Assembly (NCBI RefSeq): GCF_019635935.1
Contig: NZ_JAHBYN010000001.1
Span: 3,005,532 to 3,069,531 of the forward strand
DNA from: Parvibaculum sp.
GTDB lineage: Bacteria > Pseudomonadota > Alphaproteobacteria > Parvibaculales > Parvibaculaceae
Reading direction: 5' to 3'
Length of the DNA stretch: 64,000 nucleotides
In this document: positions 42,589 through 50,504 of the stretch, piece by piece
Numbering within the stretch: position 1 is the stretch's first letter
Layout: each line of letters starts with the position of its first letter
Made by a program: the position numbers and the translations under genes
Notes under the pieces: model-generated
The model's input: only the letters and a program-made list of their open reading frames with translations
Database searches by the model: none
What the model was told of the DNA's origin: nothing

Positions 42589-43786
42589 GGCCTGCTGGCG
42601 CTTCTGGGCGCGGCCCGACCAGCTTGCACCGGAAGGCGGCTGGACGACCTGGCTGATGCTGGGCGGACGCGGCGCCGGAAAAACGCGCGCCGGCGCCGAA
42701 TGGGTGATGGAAGAGGTCGAGAGCGGCCGCGCCGGCCGCATCGCGCTGGTCGGCGAGACGCTCGCCGATGTGCGCGAGGTGATGATCGACGGGCCGTCGG
42801 GATTGCGCGGGGTGGCGCGGGCCGACATGCGGCCGCGCTACGAAGTGTCGCGCAAGCGATTGCTCTGGCCGAACGGCGCGGTGGCTTATGTGTTTTCGGC
42901 GGGCGAACCGGAAAGCCTGCGGGGCCCGCAATTCGACGCGGCCTGGGGCGACGAGCTGGCGAAATGGCGTCATGCCGAAGCGGCCTGGGACATGCTGCAA
43001 TTCGGGCTGAGGCTGGGGCAGCACCCCCGGCAGGTGATGACGACGACGCCAAGGCCCGTGCCGCTGGTGAAGCGGCTGATCGCCGATGAAAGAACGGCGG
43101 TGACGCGGGCGGCGACGGCGGCGAACCGCGTCAACCTCGCCGATGGATTTTTCCGCAGCGTGATCGCGCGCTACGAGGGCACGCGGCTCGGGCGGCAGGA
43201 ACTCGACGCCGAGTTGATCGAGGACAACCCGGACGCGCTGTGGACGCGCGAAACGATCGAGCGGGCCCGCCTGCGCGACGCGCGCGATTTCGTGCGCGTG
43301 GTGGTGGCGGTCGATCCGCCGGCCTCGAGCGGTGCCGGCGCCGACGAATGCGGCATTGTCTGCGCGGGGCTGGGGCCGGACGGCCGGGCTTATGTCGTCG
43401 ACGACCGCTCGATGGGCCGCCTCTCGCCGCTCGCCTGGGCCAAGCGCGTCGCCGGCTGCTACCGCGCCCATGAGGCCGACCGCATCGTCGCCGAAGCGAA
43501 CAACGGCGGCGAGATGGTCGCGCAGGTGATGCGCCAGGAAATGCCCGACGCGCCGATCCGGCTTGTGCATGCGACGCGGGGCAAGCGGCTGCGCGCGGAG
43601 CCCGTGGCCGCGCTTTACGAGCGCGGGCTGGTGCATCATGTCGGCGCGTTCGCGAAACTCGAAGACCAGATGTGCGACTGGACGCCCGGCGCGAAAAGCC
43701 CCGACCGCCTCGACGCGCTGGTCTGGGCACTGACGGAACTGATGCTGTCGGGCGAGGCAGGCGAGCCGAAGGTGAGACGGTTGTGA
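42440..43786 (+). CDS. GTA large terminase (g2)
   Basis: A 448-residue packaging motor. The ATPase has Walker A LGGRGAGKTRAGAEW, an acidic Walker B in FDAAWGDELAKW and the coupling motif MTTTPRPVPLVKRL. The RNase H-like nuclease has aspartates in VVVAVDPPASSGAGADE and RLDALVWALTEL. It cuts and pumps random host DNA into GTA heads. The start at 42440 lies within the small terminase gene; a TTG near 42489 could be the true start. A gap of 432 bases follows before the portal, filled by two repeat elements. Confidence 0.92.
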   Translation: MTPTATEKSGATKTSGSLPDFGIASLAALPPPIRTDFTKKLTRREARTLEACWRFWARPDQLAPEGGWTTWLMLGGRGAGKTRAGAEWVMEEVESGRAGRIALVGETLADVREVMIDGPSGLRGVARADMRPRYEVSRKRLLWPNGAVAYVFSAGEPESLRGPQFDAAWGDELAKWRHAEAAWDMLQFGLRLGQHPRQVMTTTPRPVPLVKRLIADERTAVTRAATAANRVNLADGFFRSVIARYEGTRLGRQELDAELIEDNPDALWTRETIERARLRDARDFVRVVVAVDPPASSGAGADECGIVCAGLGPDGRAYVVDDRSMGRLSPLAWAKRVAGCYRAHEADRIVAEANNGGEMVAQVMRQEMPDAPIRLVHATRGKRLRAEPVAALYERGLVHHVGAFAKLEDQMCDWTPGAKSPDRLDALVWALTELMLSGEAGEPKVRRL

Positions 43787-43796
43787 GGAAGAGGTT

Positions 43797-43954
43797 TGCA
43801 CGCGAAGGCGCGAAGGAGCGAAGAAGAGAAGGAAGAAGGGACTCACACGGAGACACCGAGTCGCGGAGAAGAGAAGGACACCAGGATATGTCTGTTTGGG
43901 AATAATTGCGCCTTCGGCGCGAAGCGCCAATAAAACTTCGCGCCTTCGCGTGCA
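43797..43954. repeat. MITE-like element between terminase and portal genes
   Basis: A perfect 19-base inverted repeat (TGCACGCGAAGGCGCGAAG at 43797-43815 and its complement at 43936-43954) encloses about 120 bases containing GAAGAGAAGGAAGAAGG and CACGGAGACACCGAGTCGCG. The flanks, AGGTT outward on both sides, extend the match imperfectly. No gene is inside. Confidence 0.65.
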
Positions 43955-44066
43955 CAACCTGTTCTTGCGTCGCTCGCCGAAAGCAAGACGTGGATGGCCC
44001 GCATAAAGCGGGCCATGACGGCATTGGGGGTGGCGAATGTATTTCTGCATCTCCAAAAATAAAAGT

Positions 44067-44178
44067 GTCATCCCGGCACTTGTTGCCGGGACCTAATCCA
44101 CGTCGCCGCGAAACGAGACGCCAATGGGCCCCGGTGATCCCGGCCTGCGCCGGGACAGGCAAATCCCGGGGTGACACC
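44067..44178. repeat. REP-like element, variant, upstream of portal gene
   Basis: GTCATCCCGGCACTTGTTGC (44067 onward) and a second arm ending GGGGTGACACC at 44178 form a diverged member of the same family; the loop and arms differ from the GAAAGCC type. The left flank AAAAATAAAAGTGTCA resembles that of the 46047 copy, so the repeated unit is longer than the hairpin. Confidence 0.65.
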
Positions 44179-44218
44179 GAAATTTTGAAATCCGCCGCGA
44201 TAAATCAGGAGCGAATTC

Positions 44219-45433
44219 ATGGCTGACCTGCTGCAAAAACTTGCGCGGCTGATGCGTCCGCGCGCGGACGAGCACGACGTGAAGCAAAGCCGCGTTGCGC
44301 CGGCCATCGCCTTTCACACGCTGGGGCGGCCGGTCTGGACGCCGCGCGATTATGCGGCGCTGGCGGACGAAGGCTTTCAGCGCAACGCGGTCGCCTATCG
44401 CTGCGTGCGGGCGATTGCGGAAGCCGCCGCGAGCGTGCCCTGGCTGCTTTACGAGGGGCCGCGCGAGCTCGCCGAACATCCGCTGCTGACGCTGCTGGAA
44501 CGCCCGAACGCGGGCCAGGCCGGACCCGACCTCTTCGAAAGCTGGTTCGGCTTTTTGCAGGTGGCGGGGAATGCCTATCTCGAACAGGTATCGGTGGACG
44601 GGCGCCCGCGCGAGCTTTATGTGCTGCGGCCCGACCGGATGAAGGTCGTGCCGGGGGCGAGCGGATGGCCGGCCGCCTATGAATACGCCGTCAACGGACG
44701 GGTGACGACGATCCGATGCGACGCGGGGTCCGGCGAAAGTCCGGTGCTGCATATGCGGCTTTTCCACCCGCTCGACGATCATTACGGGATGAGCCCGCTG
44801 GAAGCGGCGGCGACCGCCATCGACATCCACAATGCCGCCGGCGGCTGGAACAAGGCGCTGCTCGACAATGCGGCGCGGCCCTCCGGCGCGCTGGTTTACA
44901 AGGGCGGCGAGGCGGGCGCGAACCTCAGCGACGACCAGTTCGAACGGCTGAAGCGCGAACTCGCCGACAATTATACCGGCCAGGCGAATGCCGGGCGGCC
45001 GCTGCTGCTCGAAGGCGGGCTCGACTGGAAGCCGATGGGGCTTTCGCCGAAGGACATGGATTTCATCGGCGCGAAAAACGCCGCGGCGCGCGACATCGCG
45101 CTCGCCTTTGGCGTGCCGCCGATGCTGCTCGGCATTCCGGGCGACAACACCTATGCGAATTACCGCGAGGCCAACCGCGCCTTCTGGCGGGCGAGCGTGC
45201 TGCCACTCCTGGGCCGCACGGCCCGGGCGCTGACGCGCTGGCTCGCCCCGCATTACGAGGGCGGCGAACGCTTGCGCCTCTGGTACGACGCCGACGCGAT
45301 CGAAGCGCTGTCGAGCGAACGCGAGGCGCTGTGGGCGCGGGTCGGCGGCGCGGGGTTCCTGTCAGACGAGGAGAAACGCGAGGCGGTGGGCTATGGCCGC
45401 GTCAGCCGGCCTTCGTCTTCTGCACGTGATTGA
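44219..45433 (+). CDS. GTA portal protein (g3), HK97 type
   Basis: A 404-residue portal protein of the HK97 family. VAYRCVRAIAEAAASVPWLL and ELAEHPLLTLLERPNAGQAG open the wing region, ALLDNAARPSGALVYKGGE and LGIPGDNTYANYREANRAF near residue 300 mark the conserved core. Twelve copies form the channel through which DNA enters the head. The ATG at 44219 has AGGAGC upstream. Its last 32 bases overlap an antisense membrane-protein gene. Confidence 0.93.
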   Translation: MADLLQKLARLMRPRADEHDVKQSRVAPAIAFHTLGRPVWTPRDYAALADEGFQRNAVAYRCVRAIAEAAASVPWLLYEGPRELAEHPLLTLLERPNAGQAGPDLFESWFGFLQVAGNAYLEQVSVDGRPRELYVLRPDRMKVVPGASGWPAAYEYAVNGRVTTIRCDAGSGESPVLHMRLFHPLDDHYGMSPLEAAATAIDIHNAAGGWNKALLDNAARPSGALVYKGGEAGANLSDDQFERLKRELADNYTGQANAGRPLLLEGGLDWKPMGLSPKDMDFIGAKNAAARDIALAFGVPPMLLGIPGDNTYANYREANRAFWRASVLPLLGRTARALTRWLAPHYEGGERLRLWYDADAIEALSSEREALWARVGGAGFLSDEEKREAVGYGRVSRPSSSARD

Positions 45434-45698
45434 GGACGACGACCAGCGCGACGACGCCGAAAATCATGAAGACGAAGCTGATGCCGGTGCCGCGCATTGC
45501 ATGGGAGACGTAGAGCAGCATCACGCCGATGGCGGCGCCGAAGCCCGCATGGGGCGAGACGCTGTAGCCCTTGATCGTGACGAGCGCGGGCACGGCTAAC
45601 CTACGCGCGCGGGTGCGCTTTTCGGTCCAGATCAGAAGCATCGGCGCGCAGGCGAGCACGATGCCCATGGCGAGGATCATCCATTCTTCGGGGGTCAT
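45402..45698 (-). CDS. Small membrane protein antisense within the GTA cluster
   Basis: A 98-residue protein with three hydrophobic segments (WMILAMGIVLACAPMLLIW, then FGAAIGVMLLYVS and FVFMIFGVVALVVVLNHV) and a basic loop (TEKRTRARRL). It starts at 45698 and overlaps the portal gene's end by 32 bases on the opposite strand. I recognise no family. A holin-like role can be imagined from size and topology, but there is no motif to support it. The frame may be conserved or accidental; its length and clean membrane pattern favour a real gene. Confidence 0.55.
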   Translation of the reverse strand: MTPEEWMILAMGIVLACAPMLLIWTEKRTRARRLAVPALVTIKGYSVSPHAGFGAAIGVMLLYVSHAMRGTGISFVFMIFGVVALVVVLNHVQKTKAG

Positions 45699-45744
45699 GC
45701 TTGTGTCTGGTCTCCGGGCGGGGATGGGAACGGGAGCAGCATAC

Positions 45745-45987
45745 ATGAACGGCGACGAAAAACACTGGCATCTCGACCGGCGCGTGCCGATCGCGGTGAT
45801 CCTGACGCTGCTGCTGCAAAGCTGCGCGGCGCTTGTCTGGGCCGGGTCGGCGTCGGAACGCCTGACGACGCTCGAAATGCGCGCCGCCCGCATCGACGAA
45901 ATGGTCGAGCGCACGGCGAGGCTTGAGGAGCGCGCGAGAGGCGCGAGCGAGGCGCTGGCAAGGATCGAGGCGAGGCTGGAGAGGTAG
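45745..45987 (+). CDS. GTA small protein, g3.5-like
   Basis: An 80-residue protein with one membrane segment (VPIAVILTLLLQSCAALVWA) and a coiled-coil tail (ERLTTLEMRAARIDEMVERT, ARLEERARGASEALARIEAR). The position between portal and protease matches the small gene g3.5 of the RcGTA cluster. One-helix, coiled-coil proteins in this location could be a spanin-like or assembly factor; that is inference. The start at 45745 has GGGAGCAGC upstream. Confidence 0.65.
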   Translation: MNGDEKHWHLDRRVPIAVILTLLLQSCAALVWAGSASERLTTLEMRAARIDEMVERTARLEERARGASEALARIEARLER

Positions 45988-46046
45988 GGGCTTCAAGGCG
46001 CGGGCAATGACGGTGAGCGATTTTCCGCGTTGCCAAAAATAGAAGT

Positions 46047-46232
46047 GTCACCCCGGCGAAAGCCGGGGCCCACTCGCAGCGCCTCTTGCCGCAGCTTTGA
46101 ATGTTACGCATCGGCACTGACGCCGTGCGCAATCGCCCTTGCTGAGGGAGCCAATGGGCCCCGGCTTTCGCCGGGGTGACATCGTTGGTTATGTCGGCTC
46201 CGAAAATCGGCCGGCTTTCGCCGGGATGACAC
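46047..46232. repeat. REP-like elements (three arms) upstream of protease
   Basis: One arm, GTCACCCCGGCGAAAGCCGG, starts at 46047; inverted arms lie at 46153-46182 and 46209-46232 (CCGGCTTTCGCCGGGATGAC). The span fills most of the 342-base gap between the g3.5-like gene and the protease. Confidence 0.78.
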
Positions 46233-46242
46233 CGAAATTGAG

Positions 46243-46280
46243 AAGGCGCCACCGCTTCACCTGAAGCCGGGCGCCTTTTT
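46243..46280 (+). terminator. Terminator-like hairpin inside the GTA cluster
   Basis: AAGGCGC (46243-46249) pairs with GCGCCTT (46271-46277), with an inner GCTTCA-CC-TGAAGC stem, and five T follow (46276-46280). It lies 50 bases upstream of the protease start, so it would end or attenuate transcription from the terminase-portal side unless read through. Confidence 0.6.
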
Positions 46281-46329
46281 GTTGCCTGAACGGCAAACCC
46301 CGAAACCATCCGACAACGGAGGATCAAGC

Positions 46330-46875
46330 GTGAGCGAGGCTGAACGGAGAGGCGCGGAGCGCAAGGCGGCGCGGTTCCAGGCGAAAAGCGTCCGGCCCGA
46401 CGGGACGTTCGAGGGCTATGCGTCGCTGTTCGGCGCCGAGGACCTCGGCCGCGACATTGTGATGCCCGGCGCCTTCGCGCGCTCGCTGACGCGGCGCGGG
46501 GCCCGCGGCGTCAAGCTCCTCTACCAGCACGACGCCGGCGAGGTGATCGGCGTCTGGACCGACATCCGCGAGGACGCGCGCGGCCTCTTCGTGCGCGGGC
46601 GCTTGCTGCCCGATGTCGCCCGCGCCCGCGAGGTGCTGGCGCTGATGCGCGCCGGCGCGGTCGACGGTCTGTCGATCGGCTACCACGTGGTGCGCGCCGA
46701 GAAGGACGGAAAGCGCGGCGCGCGCCGCCTCGTCGAACTCGACCTCTGGGAAATCTCGGTGGTCACTTTTCCGATGCTGCCGGAAGCGCGCGTCAGCGCC
46801 GTCAAGGCGGCACGGAGCGCCGATGCGGCGCTCGTTCGCGCGATGCGGGCGGCGGCGCGTCTTTTCCGAAGCTGA
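46330..46875 (+). CDS. GTA prohead protease (g4), HK97 family
   Basis: A 181-residue protease of the U35/S78 herpes-like fold. TFEGYASLFGAEDLGRDIVM, PGAF, the catalytic His in LLYQHDAGEVIG and the serine in GAVDGLSIGYHVVRA match HK97 gp4; LWEISVVTFPMLPEARV closes the domain. It trims the capsid precursor and probably scaffold sequences during head maturation. The start is the GTG at 46330 with GGAGGA eight bases upstream. It lies downstream of a terminator-like hairpin and directly upstream of the capsid gene. Confidence 0.9.
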   Translation: MSEAERRGAERKAARFQAKSVRPDGTFEGYASLFGAEDLGRDIVMPGAFARSLTRRGARGVKLLYQHDAGEVIGVWTDIREDARGLFVRGRLLPDVARAREVLALMRAGAVDGLSIGYHVVRAEKDGKRGARRLVELDLWEISVVTFPMLPEARVSAVKAARSADAALVRAMRAAARLFRS

Positions 46876-46904
46876 AACCTTTCACCCCCCGAACGGAGAA
46901 CCCC

Positions 46905-48218
46905 ATGTCCCTGTGGATGAACGACCTGCCGCGCGTCGGCGCCTCGCTGAAGGAACCGGAACGCAAAAGCGCGCCCGATGCCAAGGGCGAGCGCAAGAGC
47001 GCCGATGCGACCGGCGCCGAAATGCGCGAAGCGATGGACGAGCTGATGTCGTCCTTCGAGGCCTTCAAGGAGGCGAATGACGAACGCTTGAGCGATATCG
47101 AGCGCAAGGTGGCGGCCGATCCGCTGACCGACGAAAAGCTCGCCCGCATCGACCGCGCCCTCGACCGGCAGACGAAGAAGGTCGAGGACCTGGCGCTGGC
47201 GGCGGCCCGGCCCGAACTCGGCGGCGAACGGGCAGGCCCCGCCGCGGCGCGCGAACACAAGCGCGCCTTCGAACATTATGTCCGCAAGGGCGAGGCGCAT
47301 GAGTTGCGCGGGCTGGAGGCGAAGGCGCTGTCGACGCAGCCCGGACCCGACGGCGGCTACCTGGTGCCGGTCGAGACCGAAAGGCTGATCGACCGCATCG
47401 TCTCGGAAGTGTCGCCGATCCGCGCCATCGCCGGCGTCCGCCAGATCGGCGCCGCGAGCTACAAGAAGCCGTTCACGACCGGCGGTCCGCAAACGGGCTG
47501 GGTCGGCGAAACGGAAGCGCGTCCCGGCACCGCGACGCCGACGTTGTCGGAAATCGAGTTCCCGGCGATGGAGCTTTATGCGATGCCGGCCGCGACCTCG
47601 ACGCTGCTCGACGATGCCGCCGTCAATATCGACCAGTGGCTGGCGGAAGAAGTGCAGACCGCCTTTGCCGAACAGGAAGGCGCCGCCTTCGTCGCCGGCG
47701 ACGGCGTGAAGAAGCCGCGCGGTTTCCTCGACTACGAGATGGTGGCGGATGCGAGTTGGGAGTGGGGCAAGCTCGGCTTCGTCGCGACGGGCGCGGCCGG
47801 CGCCTTCCCGGCGACCAATCCGTCCGACAAGCTGATCGATCTCATCTATGCGGTGAAGGCCGGCTACCGCGCCAATGGCCGCTTCGTGATGAACCGCGCC
47901 ACGCAATCCGTGATCCGCAAGTTCAAGGATGTCGACGGCAATTATCTCTGGCAGCCGGCGCTGGCCGCCGGTCAGCCGCCGACGCTTCTGAACTATCCGG
48001 TGACGGAGGCCGAGGAGATGCCGTCGATCGGCGCCAATGCGCCGGCCATCGCCTTCGGCGACTTCAAGCGCGGCTACCTGATCGTCGACCGGCTCGGCGT
48101 GCGCGTGCTGCGCGATCCCTACAGCGCGAAGCCCTACGTGCTGTTCTACACCACCAAGCGCGTCGGCGGCGGGGTGCAGAACTTCGAGGCGATCAAGTTC
48201 CTGAAATTCGCGGAATAG
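46905..48218 (+). CDS. GTA major capsid protein (g5), HK97 fold
   Basis: A 437-residue precursor. Residues 1-110 form a charged helical scaffold (delta) domain (DELMSSFEAFKEANDERLSD, ARIDRALDRQTKKVEDLALA) removed by the protease. The HK97 core follows: LSTQPGPDGGYLVPVETERL, AASYKKPFTTGGPQTGWVGE and AYKVDRLGVRVLRD-type end segments with IAFGDFKRGYLIVDRLGVRV. CGGAG precedes the ATG at 46905. It is expected to be the most abundant product of the cluster, with the protease. Confidence 0.95.
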   Translation: MSLWMNDLPRVGASLKEPERKSAPDAKGERKSADATGAEMREAMDELMSSFEAFKEANDERLSDIERKVAADPLTDEKLARIDRALDRQTKKVEDLALAAARPELGGERAGPAAAREHKRAFEHYVRKGEAHELRGLEAKALSTQPGPDGGYLVPVETERLIDRIVSEVSPIRAIAGVRQIGAASYKKPFTTGGPQTGWVGETEARPGTATPTLSEIEFPAMELYAMPAATSTLLDDAAVNIDQWLAEEVQTAFAEQEGAAFVAGDGVKKPRGFLDYEMVADASWEWGKLGFVATGAAGAFPATNPSDKLIDLIYAVKAGYRANGRFVMNRATQSVIRKFKDVDGNYLWQPALAAGQPPTLLNYPVTEAEEMPSIGANAPAIAFGDFKRGYLIVDRLGVRVLRDPYSAKPYVLFYTTKRVGGGVQNFEAIKFLKFAE

Positions 48219-48228
48219 GAGGAACGAG

Positions 48229-48663
48229 ATGCGCGACATCCATAGCGGCATCGCCACCGTGCAGACCCTCGATCCCGCGCTGACGACCGCAACGCGCTAC
48301 GGCGCGCCGGTCGACCGCAAGGGCTTCGAGGCGGTGGAGCATATCGTCTGCATCGGCGCGACCGACGAGGAGCTGTCGCCGGAACTCGCGATCGCCTGCG
48401 CGATCGAGGTTTCGGAAAACGGCGGCGACTGGCAGCCGGTGACGGCGCAATACGAGGTGCTGGGCGGCCCGCTCGGCGAGGACGGCATTTTTGCCGTCAT
48501 CGACGATGTGGCGGGCGACCAGCGCGACTACCGGATCGGTTATGTGGGCCCGGCGCGCTATACGCGCGTCGCGGTCCGCCTGACCGGTACGCATGAGGAC
48601 GGTACGCCGGTCGCGGCGCTGGCGCTGCTGGCGCATGCGCATCTGAAGCCGGTGACGCCATGA
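48229..48663 (+). CDS. Unknown small protein after the capsid gene
   Basis: A 144-residue protein that I cannot place by sequence. GFEAVEHIVCIGATDEELSP, then IEVSENGGDWQPVTAQYEVL and VAGDQRDYRIGYVGPARYTR, then VRLTGTHEDGTPVAALALLA suggest a beta-rich fold. In tailed phages the slot between capsid and connector often holds a decoration or head-fibre protein, and the RcGTA cluster has no gene here that I recall. GGAGG lies upstream of the ATG at 48229. It ends overlapping the connector gene (ATGA at 48660-48663), so it is coupled to head completion genes. Confidence 0.65.
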   Translation: MRDIHSGIATVQTLDPALTTATRYGAPVDRKGFEAVEHIVCIGATDEELSPELAIACAIEVSENGGDWQPVTAQYEVLGGPLGEDGIFAVIDDVAGDQRDYRIGYVGPARYTRVAVRLTGTHEDGTPVAALALLAHAHLKPVTP

Positions 48664-49223
48664 CGCTGGCGCTTCTGACAGACCCGGCCGCCGAGCCGGT
48701 GACGCTGGCGGAGGCCCGCGCGCATCTGCGCCTCGACGGGACGGAGGAGAACCCGCTCGTCGAGGCGCTGATCGCGGCGGCCCGCGCGGCGCTCGAAGCC
48801 GAGACGCGGCGTGCTTTCGTGACGCAAAGCTGGCGGCTGACGCTGGACGACTGGCCGGCGGAGCCTGTGCGGCTGCCGCTTGCGCCGGTTGCCGCCGTGA
48901 CGGCGGTGAAAGTCGCGAGCCTCAGCGGCGCGATGCTGCCGATCGATCCGGCATTCTACGAAACCGATCTCGCCGGCGAACCGCCGCGCCTTGCCGCGAA
49001 GCGCGGTCAGGCCTGGCCGATGCCGGCGACGCGGCTGGCGGGCATTGCGGTGGATTTCACGGCGGGCTATGGCGCCGCCGCCGATGTGCCGCCGCCGCTG
49101 AAACAGGCGCTGCTGTTTCTGGTGGCGCACTGGTTCGAAAACCGCGAGCCAACCGGCAGCGGCAACGAGCTGCCGCGCACGATCACGGCGCTTGTCGCGC
49201 CTTACAAGCGGGTGCGGCTGTGA
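48660..49223 (+). CDS. GTA head-tail connector (g6), phiE125 gp8/gp6-like
   Basis: A 187-residue adaptor protein. PVTLAEARAHLRLDGTEENP, LVEALIAAARAALEAETRRA, FVTQSWRLTLDDWP and a GYGAAADVPPPLKQALLFLV are the pattern of phage gp6/gp8-like connectors, which bind below the portal. ATGA overlap with the previous gene, GTGA overlap with the next. Confidence 0.9.
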   Translation: MTLALLTDPAAEPVTLAEARAHLRLDGTEENPLVEALIAAARAALEAETRRAFVTQSWRLTLDDWPAEPVRLPLAPVAAVTAVKVASLSGAMLPIDPAFYETDLAGEPPRLAAKRGQAWPMPATRLAGIAVDFTAGYGAAADVPPPLKQALLFLVAHWFENREPTGSGNELPRTITALVAPYKRVRL

Positions 49224-49540
49224 GCGCGGGCGCAATGCGCGAGCGCGTGACGCTGCAGGTGCCGGTCCGGACGCCGGACGGCGCCGGCGGCGCGGATGTG
49301 ACGTGGAACGACGTCGCAACCGTCTGGGCGAGCGTCATGGCACTGTCGGGGCGCGAACGGCCCGCCGGTGAACGCATGGAAGCGCGCCGCCGCCTGCAGG
49401 TGTTGATCCGTTACCGGAGCGACGTGACCGCGGCCAAGCGGCTTCTGTGGCAGGGCCGCGTGCTCGACATCCGGACCATGTGCGACATCGACGGCAAGCG
49501 GCACACGTTGATGATCGATTGCGAGGAGGGCGGCCAATGA
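49220..49540 (+). CDS. GTA head closure (stopper) protein (g7)
   Basis: A 106-residue head-tail adaptor with the beta-barrel pattern of SPP1 gp16/HK97 gp10-like closure proteins: MRERVTLQVPVRTPDGAGGA, DVTWNDVATVWASVMALSGRE and IRYRSDVTAAKRLLWQGRVL. It starts at a GTG (49220) that overlaps the stop of g6 as GTGA. It seals the filled head and links it to the tail terminator. Confidence 0.88.
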   Translation: MSAGAMRERVTLQVPVRTPDGAGGADVTWNDVATVWASVMALSGRERPAGERMEARRRLQVLIRYRSDVTAAKRLLWQGRVLDIRTMCDIDGKRHTLMIDCEEGGQ

Positions 49541-49950
49541 GTGCGGACCTCGCCTTGCAGAAAGCGGTCCATGCGGCGCTCGCCGCCGATGCGGCAATCG
49601 CCGCGCTGGTCGGGACGCGCCTTCACGACAACCCGCCGGACGATGTGGTGCTGCCTTATCTGACGCTCGGCGAAAGCGAAATGCGCGACTGGAGCGCGGG
49701 CGAAAGCGCGGGCGCCGAACACCGGCTTTCGCTTCACGCCTTCGCGCGCGGCGGCGGGCGGACGCAAGTGAAGTCGATCCTCGGCGCGGTGCGGGCGGCG
49801 CTGCACGACGCGGCGCTGACGCTCGAAGGCCATGCGCTGGTCAACCTGCGTTTTCTCGACGCCGAAACGCGGCGCGAGCCGGACGGCACGACCTGGCGCG
49901 GCACGATCCGCTTCCGCGCGGTGACGGAGGAGAGTGCTGTCGGTCCATAG
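49537..49950 (+). CDS. GTA tail terminator (g8), DUF3168
   Basis: A 137-residue DUF3168 protein: LALQKAVHAALAADAAIAAL, VGTRLHDNPPDDVVLPYLTL, GESEMRDWSAGESAGAEHRL and a final DGTTWRGTIRFRAVTEE. Proteins of this family form the ring that ends tail polymerisation and binds the head. It starts at the ATG at 49537 overlapping g7 by four bases. A REP element follows before the major tail gene. Confidence 0.9.
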   Translation: MSADLALQKAVHAALAADAAIAALVGTRLHDNPPDDVVLPYLTLGESEMRDWSAGESAGAEHRLSLHAFARGGGRTQVKSILGAVRAALHDAALTLEGHALVNLRFLDAETRREPDGTTWRGTIRFRAVTEESAVGP

Positions 49951-49964
49951 ACAAATATACAGGT

Positions 49965-50046
49965 GTCATCCCGGCGAAAGCCGGGATCCATGGGTGGCTG
50001 CGACAAGTGGTGAAGCACATGGACCCCGGCTTTCGCCGGGGTGACA
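49965..50046. repeat. REP-like inverted pair before major tail gene
   Basis: GTCATCCCGGCGAAAGCCGG at 49965 faces a copy ending CCCGGCTTTCGCCGGGGTGA at 50044. It fills most of the 140-base gap between tail terminator and major tail protein genes. Confidence 0.8.
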
Positions 50047-50090
50047 ACAATTTTTGAAGATTCGCACAACAATTAATCGAGGAGCCGCAA

Positions 50091-50504
50091 ATGACCGCCC
50101 AGAAAGGCAAGGACCTGCTGGTGAAGCTCGACGAGACCGGCACGGGCAGCTTCGCAACCGTTGCCGGGCTGCGCTCGCGCGCGCTCGCCTTCAACGCAAG
50201 GCCCGTCGACATCACCCATGCGGAATCGGCCGGGCGCTGGCGCGAGCTGCTGGAGGGCGCGGGCGTGCGCTCGGCCGGCGTGACCGGGCGCGGCATCTTC
50301 AAGGATGCAGGCTCGGACGCGAGCGTGCGCCAGATCTTCTTCGACGGCGCGATCCGCGACTGGCAGGTGGTGATCCCCGATTTCGGAACGGTTCAAGGTC
50401 CGTTCCAGATCGTCGCGCTGGAATTTTCCGGCGAGCATGACGGCGAAGTGACATTCGACCTGGCGCTCGAAAGCGCCGGCGCGATTTCGTTCACGGGCGC
50501 ATGA
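50091..50504 (+). CDS. GTA major tail protein (g9)
   Basis: A 137-residue tail tube protein of the TP901-1 major tail family: KGKDLLVKLDETGTGSFATV, AGLRSRALAFNARPVDITHA, ESAGRWRELLEGAGVRSAGV and GPFQIVALEFSGEHDGEVTF. Hexamer rings stack to make the tail tube. AGGAGCCGCAA lies upstream of the ATG at 50091. A REP hairpin directly precedes this highly used gene. Confidence 0.92.
   Translation: MTAQKGKDLLVKLDETGTGSFATVAGLRSRALAFNARPVDITHAESAGRWRELLEGAGVRSAGVTGRGIFKDAGSDASVRQIFFDGAIRDWQVVIPDFGTVQGPFQIVALEFSGEHDGEVTFDLALESAGAISFTGA

Noticed and set aside
41743..50046. Repeated elements as a CRISPR array
   Set aside because: Copies are kilobases apart, in both orientations and palindromic, without regular spacers; they are REP-like elements.
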